A DNA stretch of 64,000 bases, from the NCBI GenBank assembly GCA_965153355.1, contig OZ231127.1:56730001-56794000 (forward strand). The letters run 5' to 3'. Under the pieces are notes generated by a model that was not told the DNA's origin, ran no database searches, and saw only the letters and a list, made by a program, of their open reading frames with translations. A program made the position numbers and the translations under genes. Below, piece by piece: positions 1-10,900 of this stretch. This DNA is from Flaccisagitta enflata (lineage: Eukaryota > Chaetognatha > Sagittoidea > Aphragmophora). Position 1 is the first letter of the stretch. The number at the start of each line of letters is the position of its first letter.

Positions 1-300
1 TTTTTCTTCTCTTTTTCCCCCCTTTGGTTTCCTTCCCTAGCTTCAAACCCTTTGATTTTTCCCATTCCCCACCAGGGAGGGGAGGAAATCAATTATATGT
101 AGGCCTGCAAAAATATAAGTTATGTTCCAAGTTCACTGTCCAATCTCATCTTATCTACAGTAAACAATCACAGACAAAATTATTTGTAGATGAACAGCGT
201 GATCATGCTCAACGGTTCATAAATGATAGTTGACTTACCTGTTATCGTATAGGAGGATATGCGTCCATGGATGGCAGTGAAAAAAAGGGATACAAAGTGA
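1..300. other. AT-rich non-coding stretch, nothing recognised
   Basis: No convincing reading frame, tandem repeat or inverted repeat is visible. The short open frames here have no recognisable protein character. Confidence 0.5.
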
Positions 301-701
301 AAGAAACAGAAACTTGATTTATTTTCATACTTGCTTAAGCAAGCAATTAAAAAAACAAGTCCTTGAGCAGAGCTGCTCATCTATGCCAGCGTTTTTAAGT
401 ATTCTAGCTCATTTAGCTCATTCAGCTTGCTCTTTTTCTCTGATTTTGAATAGGATAGATAAATTAATGTTTTGATTTAAGCATGCAAGTACAAGGAAGC
501 ATATCAGTGAGCAAAGCTGATTGTCTGATTGAATTATTTTGAATATTTAGCTCATTTGGCTCAGTCCTGATTTTCAATGCAGTCAATACATACAATTGCT
601 TTTGATAAAAAAAAATTTCAATGACTGAAGATGAAAGCATGGTGAAAATTGACCACTGCTTACGACTTTTTTCCTCACGGCGACAGCCGCCATTACTGGT
701 A
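301..701 (+). repeat. T-family repeat fragment (AGCTCAT tandem units)
   Basis: Degenerate tandem units carry AGCTCATTTAGCTCA and the motif GAGCANNGCTGCTCAT. The fragment ends with the family terminus CTCACGGCGACAGCCGCC followed by ATTACTGGTA at about 676-701. The same terminus closes the copies near 58133 and, inverted, near 50610 and 59030. Confidence 0.7.
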
Positions 702-712
702 TACAGGCCTGG

Positions 713-907
713 TATTTACACAAATTCGTATGGACGTGGCTTCGAAACCCGCTTCATCGGTTGATCGCTCTGTTGGTCGGTCCGTCACACATTACTTTTG
801 TGGCGTTTAAAGTCTTTGCATCGCGTCGCTGCCCCTGGTCAAATGATTGTTTAGTTTTTCATCACTACCCCTGCTCATCCGCACGCGACTTAGGTAACCA
901 TGTATCC

Positions 908-910
<3 letters not shown>
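713..910 (+). repeat. H-family fragment, degenerate
   Basis: It contains the family blocks TTGGTCGGTCCGTCAC, CTGCCCCTG and CCGCACGCGACTTAGG, and a degenerate GCC-type end just before a GA microsatellite. The 5' hairpin is not clearly preserved. Confidence 0.5.

Positions 911-912
<2 letters not shown>

Positions 913-967
<55 letters not shown>
913..967 (+). repeat. (GA)n microsatellite
   Basis: Uninterrupted GA dinucleotides, then GAGGCT variants to about 995. Confidence 0.95.
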
Positions 968-970
<3 letters not shown>

Positions 971-1289
971 AGAGAGGCTGAGAGAGGCTGAGAGAGAATG
1001 GGATAGACACTTTCTTAGAGACGGAACATATAATATTACCTTTAGCGCGAATATCACGAACGATACCAACATCGAGAAAGCAATAAAGAAAAGTCAATGT
1101 GTCGAGGTAAGCAGTCTTGGCCCCGCTATGAAGGTCGTTAGAGTTTTTTTTTTCTCATGTCAGCAACAATTCAAATACCCTTACCCCCCCCCCCCCACAC
1201 ACACACAAAATCCCCGTACAAAAGACAAAATTGTTGTTTATTTAATTTTTTCTCTCGTTTTTATACTGTTTGTCTCTGTTATGTCCATC

Positions 1290-2060
1290 TATTATCGAGA
1301 AAAAAGTTGAAGTCAGTTTTTGACATATTTGAGAAAAACATGGTATTCATTTTCTCATGGGAAAGTTGGGAATCTCATCCAGCTGAATGAGCCCGCCAAT
1401 AAAATTGATATAGTAAGTAAATTTGATAGTTCTCTTTTATTTGGCGCCAAGCAGAGGCCTCCACGACAAATGTTTCTTGAGTTACGATTTTTTAAAAGTT
1501 TATTTATAATAAATTCGAATTCAATTTTTTTCGATTTTTTTTATTTTATGTTGGATCAATAAAGTAGTGTGTCTATGTCTGTTTTAACATGCAAATAAAA
1601 ATACCATGTTTATGAGCATAGCTGCTCATCTGTGAGGGTGTTTTTGAGTATTCTAGCTCATTTAGCTCAGTCTTTTTTTTTTTCTTATTTTAAATGCGAT
1701 AATTAAAGAAATGATTTGATTCATTTCTGAGCACGCAAATACAAGAAAGCATGTCCGTGAGCATAGCTGGTTATCTGTGTGAGTATTTCAGCTCATCTAG
1801 CTCATTTGGCTCAATCTTTTTTTCTGATTTTAGATAAGACAAATGTCAGTGAGCAATGTTATTTGTCTGGTTAAGTGATGTTGAGTATTTTAGCTCATCT
1901 AGCTCATTTGGCTCAGTCCTATTTTTCTCTGATTTTCAGTGCAATCAATGCATACAATTGCTCTTGATTTGATCTAACAAGTAAAAAATATTGCAGTGTC
2001 TGAAAGTTAAAGATCAAGAAAGCTTGCGGCACATTTTTCTTTGGAAGAAGCCCTTCAACA
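1290..2060 (+). repeat. T-family composite element
   Basis: The first 200 bases match a block conserved in three inverted copies (51180-51470, 52860-53075, 59640-59880), including the TTTGGCGCCAAGCAGA motif near 1440. About three tandem units of roughly 180 bp follow, each with GAGCATAGCTGNTNATCTGTG and runs of AGCTCATTTAGCTCA. The CGGCGACAGCC terminus is missing here. Confidence 0.7.
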
Positions 2061-2097
2061 GGTGATACGAATCCTTCAGGATGCCATAAGAATTTTC

Positions 2098-2258
2098 AGT
2101 CGCGGACAGGCGACTCTACACCTTGCCGTGTCGGTCGGTAGGTCCGTTGGTCAGTCGGTCCGTCGGTCAGTCACATTTTTTAAATTCAGGGCGGTTTCCG
2201 CATAACTGCTCCTGCCCAACCGTCCGCAACTGTCTTGCCGTGTATCCAACCTTGTTTT
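2098..2258 (+). mobile_element. H-family element, GGAC class
   Basis: It starts with the hairpin AGTCGCGGACAGGCGACT (2098-2115), followed by GGTC/CGTC runs. Near the other end GTCCGCAACT (2222-2231) is complementary to the first arm with one mismatch. It ends GCCGTGTATCC then CCTTGTTTT. Confidence 0.75.
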
Positions 2259-2315
2259 TTTTTCTGAATGAATAAGTGCGCTAATCTTCATCCTTGATCC
2301 GGTTACACAACCAAG

Positions 2316-2400
2316 CAGGGCTCGGCAAAATTTTTTGCTTCCTGCGAGCAAACTTTCTCAAGCTGTACCTTCCTGCTAGAACGCGTATGATTTTCGCATC
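2316..2400. repeat. hAT-like element end fragment
   Basis: Starts CAGGGCTCGGCAAAATTTTT and resembles the terminus of the complete MITE at 41013-41344. No matching second end or 8 bp duplication was found, so it is likely truncated. Confidence 0.4.
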
Positions 2401-2496
2401 AATTTTCCCCTGTATAAAAAAAATACAAGCATAGTACTATAGAACTATACATGGTTGTTGGTCCATCAGTCTGTCTATCAAAGTCATCCAAGGATT

Positions 2497-3045
2497 ACAC
2501 ATGGTCAGCGGTACCCAATGCCCTGCTTGGAGTGATCAGCTCAAAAAGACGAGTGAGAGCAGGGCAGCAGCCTCAAAGGGCTGATGTCCTGTAGGACGCA
2601 GGGGTGAATTTCCAGACGTCCTGAGAAGGTACATTTAAGGGCTGATTTGATTGATTGGGGCACAGAAATGAGATCAGGGATGAGGACAGATTAGAGACCT
2701 GAGAGGGTCAAGGGCTGAGACCCGAGTGGTCAGATTTTATGTTTAAGAGGACTGATTTAAGGTTTGAAATGGTTGAGTTTTGGCCTGGCAAGGCTGATTT
2801 AGGGCTTCTTTGGGCTGATTATGGGCTCAAGAGATCTAATTTTGAATCTGAGAGGGCTGATTTTGGGCTTGAGAGGGCTGAGTTTTGGGCCTGAGAGAAC
2901 TGATTTTGGGCCTGAGAGGGTTGATTTGGGGCCTAAGAGGGCTGACTTGAGGCCTGACAGATGGACGGACGGACATACGGATGTCTGGAAATTCACCCCT
3001 GTGTCCTACAGAACATCAGCCCTAAGGGCCACTGCCCAAAAAGGA
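2497..3045 (-). mobile_element. R-family element 1 with internal minisatellite
   Basis: Near 2497 GGTCAGCGGTACCC leads into a TGCCCTGCTT / AGCAGGGCA hairpin. An arm at 2563-2624 is inverted at about 2978-3035 (CAGGGGTGAATTTCCAGACG against its complement). Between the arms lies a minisatellite of about 22-26 bp units (2640-2960) built on CTGAGAGGGCTGATTTTGGG. The hairpin is at one end only, as in Helentron-derived non-autonomous elements. Confidence 0.65.
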
Positions 3046-3300
3046 ACGAAGAAGGGGGGTAATGGAGGGAAGGAAAGCAGCAAGGAAAGAAAGAAGGAAG
3101 GAAAGGAAGAAGGAAGGTTGGAAGGAAGGAAGAAAGGAAGGAAGGTAGGAAGAAAGAGAGGAGGGAAGGGAGGAAAGGAGGAACAAAGAAATGGGAGGAA
3201 GGAAGCAAGGCAGGTAAGGGAGAAGGAAGGAAATGGAGCTAGGAAAGAAAGGAAAGCAGAAAGAGAAGGGAAGGAAGGAGGGAAAACAGGGAAAACAGGT
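3040..3300 (+). repeat. Purine-rich GGAA/GGAAG low-complexity tract
   Basis: Degenerate GGAAGGAAAGAAGG repeats. The long Lys/Glu/Gly frame across it is a composition artefact. Confidence 0.9.
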
Positions 3301-3307
3301 CGCCAAA

Positions 3308-4140
3308 GGGCAATATGTGGTCAGCGATACCCGTTGCCCTGCTTTGTATTTTGTGAATTGGAGTGAGAGGAAGCAGGGCAGCGGCCCCAGAGGGGACAAA
3401 GTCCTGTAGAACACAGGGGACTTTTGTTTGTTTGTTTGTTTGTTTATTTTTTTGTTTGTCTGTCTGTCCATCCCCCAGAACCTCTCAGGCCTAAAATCTG
3501 CCCTCTCAGACTTAAAATCTGCTCTCTCAGGCCTTGAATCTGAGAGGGCAAATTTAGGGCCTGAGAGGGCAGATTTTATGTCTGAGGGGGCAGATTCTAG
3601 ACCTGAGAGGGCAGATTTTAGGCCTGAGTAAGCAGTTTTCAGGTCTGAGAGGGCAGATTCAAGGCCAGAGAGGGCAGATTTTAGGCATGATAGGGCGGAT
3701 TTCAGGCCTGAGAGGGTAAATTCTGGGCCTGACAGGGCCAATTTTGGGCTTGAGAGGGCCCGGGGTACGCTGAGGAGAATACACTTATTTTCATGCAGGG
3801 ATCCAGAGGGGGGCCCAGATCTTTTTATTTTGATGTAACTAATGTATTCTAAAAATTTCAGGACCATAGATGTTCTTGAACATTCATCATATTGCACTTG
3901 AAAAATGGCTCATCCTTAAGAGGGTCAAAATTTCAAAATCATTTTTCCTCAAAACTGAGGCCAGATTCAGATTCCTGATAAAAAATTATGTCAGCTACTA
4001 TATTTTCTTTTTTTAAAATTATGTTTTTAAGCTGAAAAAAATGCAAAAAACGTCTATAAGACCTAGTTTTTTAAAAACCCTCATTTTTGGCGGTTTTTGC
4101 ATTTTTTCAGCTTAAAAACAAAATTTTAAAAAAAGAATAC
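3308..4140. repeat. Left arm and loop of an R-type foldback element
   Basis: It begins GGTCAGCGATACCCGTTGCC and has the GGGCAGCGGCCCC terminus at about 3377, then a GGCCTGAGAGGGCAGATTTT minisatellite (3480-3760). The sequence from about 3763 to 4060 is the reverse complement of 4095-4144 plus 16305-16550; for example ATAAAAAATTATGTCAGC pairs with CTGACATAATTTTTTA. The LTR retrotransposon inserted into the right arm, about 80 bp from the hairpin centre. Confidence 0.8.
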
Positions 4141-4144
4141 ATAG
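4141..4144. other. Target site duplication ATAG (left)
   Basis: ATAG directly precedes the left LTR and recurs directly after the right LTR (16301-16304). A 4 bp duplication fits LTR-element integration and fixes the LTR borders. Confidence 0.85.
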
Positions 4145-4382
4145 AGTCGTGAACCGACCGGTTCTGACCTTTGATTATTATCAAATTCTCTCTGCCTCTC
4201 GCTTTTTGCATTGCTCGACGGCGATCCAATTTTCTCTGGAGTCTGGAATAAAGCCTCTTTCTTTTAGCTCAATTTCTCTCTCTTTCTCTCTCAATTAATG
4301 ATAATTAAGAAGCTCAGAAATTGATTAAGGACAGATCTTTAGCCAGAACGGATGATCATCATCCCGATGATCATTCGTTACT
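4145..4382 (+). repeat. 5' LTR (238 bp)
   Basis: Starts AGTCGTGAACCGACCGG and ends CGTTACT, with short AGT/ACT inverted ends instead of TG/CA. It matches 16066-16300 except for an extra 3 bases near 4371. AATAAA lies at 4247-4252. Confidence 0.92.
4247..4252 (+). promoter_or_regulatory. LTR polyadenylation signal AATAAA
   Basis: AATAAA within CTGGAATAAAGCCTC, also present in the 3' LTR at 16168-16173, where it would end the genomic RNA. Confidence 0.6.
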
Positions 4383-4398
4383 TGGCGACAACAGTGGC
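4383..4398 (+). promoter_or_regulatory. Putative tRNA primer binding site
   Basis: TGGCGACAACAGTGGC follows the LTR immediately and starts with TGG, the complement of a tRNA CCA end. The tRNA species is not assigned. Confidence 0.65.
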
Positions 4399-4915
4399 AT
4401 TCTTTTGTCACGCGCCTTTAATTTTTACATGAAAATATCATCAAAAAATTAAAACTTTTTGGACTCTTTTTTCTCTCGTCTCACAACTTGAAAATGAAAA
4501 TAAGACCGCCCGATTCCCTAGGGATGACAGGCAGTAGTGTCTTGCGATTGGAATTGTAAACATCAAAAACATTACATAAACAATCAAATTATCATTTTCG
4601 CACATCAATGGATTAGTTTTGCGTCATCTCAAAAAATAATTCATTAACCCTTCCAAACGGATTACTCTCCTATCTGTAACACCATCTGGATATCCATCTG
4701 TAACTCCATCTGTCTACGTCATCATTCCCACCTCTACTCCTTCATACTTCCTTCCAGGTGGGTGAAGCTTTTTGTATGTGTTATCCGGGGATAACACGTA
4801 CTGCCTTAAATTAAAAAGATCTATCATCTTTTCTTTTCGGTCATCTGGAAAATCGGTCAACACGATTCATCTCTAACTCATCTCATCTCGACTCATCTCA
4901 TCTCCAACAAAAACA
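4399..4915 (+). other. Retrotransposon 5' leader
   Basis: Untranslated stretch between the primer site and gag, with CATCTGTAACTCCATCTG-type repeats (4670-4715) and CTCATCTCATCT repeats just before the start codon. No long plus-strand frame is present. Confidence 0.6.
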
Positions 4916-7900
4916 ATGGCGAAGAGTGGTGGTGATGGAGATGGTGGGGGGGAGATAATGATGACACCAAAGGAAATGATTGAGACTTTAATCAGGGAAA
5001 TTGATGATTTAGCGGGTGAAGCATACAGCCTGACCGGGAACAATTCTATGTCGACCACATACCGTTGTTCAACTTGTACAAAACTGTCACATGAGCACCC
5101 CAACGGAAATGTCAAAGGTTGTAATAGGAAAGCCTTAACAACTGATGAGTACATTAAGGATCTTAAGCGTCAAAGGGACGGACTGACCGACCATGTCTTA
5201 CTTTTGAGAGACGGTGCACAGGCATCAGTTGACAAAAAAGAGTACAAGCGTTTGTTACACGTCCAAACGAGTGAGATCAATGGGTTGCAAAATCAAGTTT
5301 TGGTACTTGAAACAAGGGTAAGGGATGATCAAAATAGTTTCAACGTCAGGGTGGTGGAATTGCAAGATTCGTTGAGTAGGGTGATTTGTGAGGCTAACAC
5401 AGAGAGAGCACACAAAGAGACCATTAAGGCAAAACTAGAGCAAATGAGAGTTAATTACGCGATGTACGAGCACACTTCAGATCCTGATGATTGGGAAAAA
5501 GTCCATAAAGGGTTGGAGGCGGCGTTGAAGGAAGCTGGTGTCATGGGCGTGACGGAGGATTTGGGAGCGTTAAGAGGCGTGGTGTTGCGTCATCTAGCCG
5601 CCGACACATCCGGCGGAGGCGTGGTTAACGGCGACGATCTCTCATGGGATTACGCCGGCGCCCCTGATCCGACAGCAACGACTTCCGGCGCCCCTGATCC
5701 GGCAGCGACGGCTACCGGCGCTTCTCGACCGGCAGCAACGACTTCCGGCGCTTTTCCTCCGACAGCTTTGGCGCTCGGCGTTCCACTTCCGCCCCCGCCG
5801 ACTTCGACGGACGTTCATCCTCCATCCGCGGCAGCAGACGACGCTCTTCCTCCTGATCCGGCGTCGTCGGCGGCACGTGCATCGGCATCTCCATCGTCCA
5901 ACGGTTCTGTGGAAATTGACTCGTTTAGCGATACATCTACTCTCTGCCCTACACCAGAACCAAGTGCGGCAGTCTCTACTTTCGACATTCCGGATTCACC
6001 CCATCCAACGCCATCTCAGTGTCGTACCCCCACCCCCACTCGTCCCCCATCGCGCCCAAAGATTTCTTCTGAATTAACTCAAACTCAGCGTGATATTCTA
6101 AATCATAAAAACGTCCATGAGTGGCGGCTGAAAAATCTCGCTTCTTGTGTGACCATCCCAGCAACCATCCATGAAGGTTTCACCTTACCTTATGGCGCGC
6201 CTGTTACTCGCGTCGACTTTGCCACGCATACGACGACGCCGGTAAGAGCAACAGCCTCCGTCACCCTGCCGAAGACACTTCCTCCTCCCGTGTCTCCGCG
6301 TTCATCGCATCTTCCCCCGCATCCTCACTCGCATCCTCCTACTTCGCATCTTCCCCCGCATCCTCACTCTCCTCCTACCGCTCCTCATCATGCTCCTCAC
6401 TCTTCGCCTACTGCTCCTCATCATGCTCCTCACTCTTCGCCTACTGCTCCTCATCATGCTCCTCACTCTTCGCCTACTGCTCCTCATCATGCTCCTATTC
6501 CTGCTCCAGCGGCGCCGATTTTGCCGCCGGTTGCTTCAGCAGCGCCGATTTCGCCGCCGGTTGAACCAGCGGCGCCGACCACGACGCACGTCTCTGTTGG
6601 CCCCCATTCGCTCTCCATGGCGCCGGCGCCGCACATGCAACTTCGCGATGATTCTCCACCACCGGAACAGCGTAAGCCACGCCCTCCAGGCCTAATGGAA
6701 GTAGAGGGTGTTGAGCTTATCCATCAGCAGGATGGACATGTTTGCGGCGGTCATCCTGAAACTCATTTGATTGCAAAGTTACTCAAATTTGTCAAACCCG
6801 AGTTTAAGTCCCAGGAAAAGATTGATGTCTATTTGAAAAAAAAGAAGGAATTAATGAATTGCTTCAAGGCTACTTTTCCATCTGAAACCCTTTACACTTT
6901 GGTCAACATCTTCACATTGCAATGTGATTCTGAGCTTTGTTCTTACATTGAAGAATTAACCGCAAAGAAAAGTTATTTCACTTCTTTTGAAATGTTCCTA
7001 CGTGAGTTTGAGGAGCAAGTCTACCCAAATTCACGTCAAGCCGCCTACACGCGCTTTATCAACAGATCAACCCCATCTGATGCCAAAATCGCAGTGGCAT
7101 GGAAGCAATTCAAAGAAGATGCCAGGTTGGTTAATTTGGACCCACTTGAGCACAATATGCTTTTCATCAGGGGTATTCGCCATCGTGAGAAGAAAAAGGC
7201 GCTTCTGCAAAAATGGTTATCCACTAAAGACATGGACGAGGTTTTGGAAGAAGCGGTCTCATTGGAATCTACTTATGAAATGATGACTTGTTGGGATCAA
7301 GATGAAAAGGAAGGGAAAAGTAACCAAAAATCGAATGCCAGCAACAATGCTAACATCAATGCCATTACTGCGTCGGGGAATGGTAAGGCGGGTAAACAGC
7401 AGCAACAGCAAGGTCAACAGCAGCAGCAGCAACAACATCAGCAGCAAAATCAGCAGCAGCAGGACCAGTTGACTAAATCTCAAAGAAATAATCAGAAGAG
7501 GAGGGAGCAACTGAAGCTTGGCAAGCAGATGCAGAAGCAGATGCAGGAGCAACAGCAGCAGCAGCAGCAGCAGCAAACGCAGCAGCCGCCTCAGCAGCAG
7601 CAGGGAGGTGGTAGGGGTGGAGGAAGAGGAGGAAGAGCGATTAGGGGTAGTGGAGGTGGAGGTGGAAGAGGAGGTGGAAATGCTGGTGGTGGTGGTGGTG
7701 GTAAGGATGGTGGTGTGACTGTAGCAGCAAATGAAGTGCAGGAAGCAGCTATTAAGCAAAACCAATCAAACCAACCTGTTTCATCTGGATGGACGGGGCC
7801 ACTCTCAGCCCAAAATTGGAATCTTCCGACCACTTTATCTGCCATGTCCACCAATTCACACAACAACTTGATTCCACCGAACGAAGCTTTGAATAAATGA
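4916..7900 (+). CDS. gag: Gag-like polyprotein, ends at an in-frame UGA
   Basis: 994 codons; the ATG sits in a good context (ACAATGG). By position and content this is the structural protein of the retrotransposon. Visible parts: an N-terminal Cys/His cluster (CSTC...H...C, residues about 52-70), a heptad-like coiled region (about 80-210), a long Ala/Pro/Ser/Thr region (about 245-590) with tandem APHHAPHSSPT repeats from an exact DNA repeat at 6380-6495, and a charged helical capsid-like core (about 600-800). A polyQ stretch follows (about 825-895), then a Gly/Arg RGG-type segment (about 897-930). No CCHC zinc knuckle was found, so the RGG tail may bind RNA instead. The stop is UGA followed by C, and the downstream frame stays open into pol. 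Confidence 0.85.
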   Translation: MAKSGGDGDGGGEIMMTPKEMIETLIREIDDLAGEAYSLTGNNSMSTTYRCSTCTKLSHEHPNGNVKGCNRKALTTDEYIKDLKRQRDGLTDHVLLLRDGAQASVDKKEYKRLLHVQTSEINGLQNQVLVLETRVRDDQNSFNVRVVELQDSLSRVICEANTERAHKETIKAKLEQMRVNYAMYEHTSDPDDWEKVHKGLEAALKEAGVMGVTEDLGALRGVVLRHLAADTSGGGVVNGDDLSWDYAGAPDPTATTSGAPDPAATATGASRPAATTSGAFPPTALALGVPLPPPPTSTDVHPPSAAADDALPPDPASSAARASASPSSNGSVEIDSFSDTSTLCPTPEPSAAVSTFDIPDSPHPTPSQCRTPTPTRPPSRPKISSELTQTQRDILNHKNVHEWRLKNLASCVTIPATIHEGFTLPYGAPVTRVDFATHTTTPVRATASVTLPKTLPPPVSPRSSHLPPHPHSHPPTSHLPPHPHSPPTAPHHAPHSSPTAPHHAPHSSPTAPHHAPHSSPTAPHHAPIPAPAAPILPPVASAAPISPPVEPAAPTTTHVSVGPHSLSMAPAPHMQLRDDSPPPEQRKPRPPGLMEVEGVELIHQQDGHVCGGHPETHLIAKLLKFVKPEFKSQEKIDVYLKKKKELMNCFKATFPSETLYTLVNIFTLQCDSELCSYIEELTAKKSYFTSFEMFLREFEEQVYPNSRQAAYTRFINRSTPSDAKIAVAWKQFKEDARLVNLDPLEHNMLFIRGIRHREKKKALLQKWLSTKDMDEVLEEAVSLESTYEMMTCWDQDEKEGKSNQKSNASNNANINAITASGNGKAGKQQQQQGQQQQQQQHQQQNQQQQDQLTKSQRNNQKRREQLKLGKQMQKQMQEQQQQQQQQQTQQPPQQQQGGGRGGGRGGRAIRGSGGGGGRGGGNAGGGGGGKDGGVTVAANEVQEAAIKQNQSNQPVSSGWTGPLSAQNWNLPTTLSAMSTNSHNNLIPPNEALNK
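7898..7900 (+). promoter_or_regulatory. Candidate UGA readthrough site between gag and pol
   Basis: The gag stop UGA is followed by CGA. Pol continues in the same frame with no stop and no in-frame ATG before the protease active site, which favours readthrough over re-initiation. Confidence 0.6.
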
Positions 7901-10900
7901 CGACGTTCAAATCTCCACGCCCAATCTGCAAAATTTAAAGTGGAGACAATTTCTAATTCAGAGGAGGTGGGTGAGGTGGAGGTGACAGAGGAGGAGGAGG
8001 GGGGAGAGAAGGTGGGGGTGGACAATTCTAACTCTAATCATCACTCGTCATCTAATTGCCCGACTTTGAACATTTCATCTTCAACAAAAATTGGTGGAAA
8101 AAAATACTTTGTCACGGCCTGTTTGCCTAACTCTAAACTTTTTACCGCGTTCTGTGACTCTGGGGCTGACGTCAGCGCGGTCAGTCCTAAAATGGTGACT
8201 GGTTTACCTTTAATTGAGTTGGAGGAACCGTTGATGGTGAAAGGCTTCGACGGAAATCGCACCACAGCTATCACCCACAAAGTTGAACTCGAATTGAACT
8301 TTCACCCCGGCGGGTTGAAGGATTACTTCTATGTTTGCGACGTTCCCCACGCTATTATTGGAAACGACATTCTCCAAAATGATGAGCACCATCTGTCGCT
8401 GGAAACAGGAAAAAAGTTCTTTCATATAGGCAGTGACATTATTTTTACCAAATCTTCGCCATTTTTGTCCATTTCTGAGTACAAACGTCGACGTCTCTCA
8501 TCGGTTTCTAGCTACAGGAGAGCATATAAACACCACTGTCATGGTCAAAATTGGGTTAGACTACTCCAGGATTACCGTCTTGAGCCAAATTCAATCACCA
8601 TAGTGGAGGGGTATGTGGATAATTACTTTGCTGACGCGCAAAGTTTCTTAAGTCTTTATGATGGCTCATATCTGAATGCGGCTGACTGTGGTCACATTTA
8701 CATACCATCTCTTTCCTTCCCAGATGGTAGGGAAAAGGCTTCAAATGGTCACGACACCCCACTTTTGATCCCTGTTGCAAATAATCTGACTGAGGCCAAA
8801 ACTATGTCAACGTTGACCATCTTAGGTGAAATGGTTCGTCACTCAACTGATTCACAGCAATATGATGCCGAGTGTTATGATTTGAGGGAGTTGTTGGAGG
8901 AAATAGAAAGGAGAGAGCTGGTGTCTGGTGAAGATATGACCTGTAAATATGGTATCACATCCCCTTATGATGTATGCAATATTGACACTGATGAATTTTC
9001 GAATGTAAATAACCCTACCACTCCTACCAACCAACCCAACCAACCTACCACTCCTACCAACCAACCCAACCAACCTACCACTCCTACCAACCATCCCAAC
9101 CAACCTACTACCCTACCAACCAACCAAAATTTCACTCCTGCGTTTTCGTCCGACATTAATCATCCTCAATACACCCCTCCCTCCTCACCTGTGCCATTTT
9201 CATCACTTGTTGGGAAGAACAAGGTGAGTGATGATATTCTCGACCGTTGCCGCCGGGATGGGATAGACTTTGACTTGCAATTGGATGACAAAAATGGACC
9301 CGATGTTGAAATGGAGATTCTTGAAGATATCGACATTGAGGCTGAAAGGAAAAAAGCAGATGATTGTCCTTACTGGAAAGATAAAGATTCTTTTTTTTCT
9401 GAATTCAACTTCAAAGATTTGGCCCAAGAGCATTTGGACCCACTCAAAGAACTTCTATTTTCGTTCCGTCACATTTTTGACTCTTCTGACCCTGCCCAAT
9501 TCAGGCAGGGGATAAACATGAAACCAATCGAGATAAAGTTGGAACCTGGCATGACCCCTAAAAAGCACAAACTTAGGCGTCTCTCGGATGAGAAAATTCG
9601 TCACCTCAAAATTCACCTTAAAACGCTTCTCGATCAAGGTGTCATCGCCGAATTGGACAGCAGCGCCGACGTCTACGCAAGTCCTTTGCATCTTGTCGTC
9701 GAGCAAAGATTCGTCAGTTCGCGCAACGCCGTGGTGGAAAAAAGTAGGGTAACTGCAGACCAGCGCCAATTGAATGCTTGTCTGGCTGACAGCTCCTTTC
9801 CGCTTCCAAACTGCAATGAATACCGTGAAAAAGTGGGAAAAATGGGTTACACCACCTTTAGTAATTTCGACTGTTCGTCCTTCTTCCACCAGTTTCCGGT
9901 CTCAAAGGAAAGTTCTAAGTTGTTAGGCATTCACGCAATTAATAAGATCTATTGTTACCTTCGCTTATCCCAAGGCCTAAAACTCAGCCCACCAATTGTC
10001 CAAAATTTCATCAGCAAAGCCATGCGCTGTCATGAGCGCGTCTTTCCGTTCATTGATGACTGTTCAGTTGCTTCAGAGAATGTTCAACAGCATCTCTATG
10101 AAGATCTCCCCAAATTCTTCGCCCTCTGTTCCTACTATCGGATACTTCTTAAACCAAGTAAGGCTGATATGGTCAGGAAATCGACTAGAGTCTTAGGGTT
10201 TCAAATTGGTGAATCTCAATTGTCAATTTCCAAGGAAAAAGAGGTGAAAATTTCAGATCTTAAATTCCCAGTCACAAAAGATGAGTGTATCGCTCGCCTA
10301 GCCTTTCTGCAGTACTTTAATGGCGTGGCGCCAAAGCTCTCTGAGCATTTAGCGCCATTACGCCGTTTGACTAAATTAAAGGTAAGGTACACGCCCACTG
10401 ACTTACACAGGGAGGCTTTTGACAAGGCCATAGCTCACCTGCAGGATAAGAAAGTGAATGTCATTCGTCTTCCGTCTTCTGACCCTTCAGACCAGTTCGT
10501 GCTATGGACAGATGCATCGTCAAATTCAATATCGTGTTTATTGACGCAATATATGCTTCCTCCATCGTCTGCACCTGATAATGATGGAAAAAGAAGATTG
10601 TATGTGGTAGGGTGTTTTTCTTCAGTCATCAAGGACAGCTGGCTTAATTTTCCAATATGGCTTCTCGAGTTGATCAGTCTGTACGAAGCAACTCGCAAAT
10701 TCCGCCATCTGCTCAGTGCAAAAGCTTTTTGGGTGGTCGTTGATAGCTCTACAGTGGCTAACTGGGCCAGTCTTGAGGGTATCCCCAAAGACTTGGCCCG
10801 TAAGATCCTACACATACAGAAATTTCAGGCTAATATCGTCTTTGTTGAAAGTAGATTACAAGCTGCAGATCCATTCTCACGCTTAGAATCACTCCCAGCA

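Noticed and set aside
2821-3366. 181-codon plus-strand frame and overlapping 291-codon minus-strand frame
   Set aside because: Built from R minisatellite and GGAA repeats; no protein-like composition.
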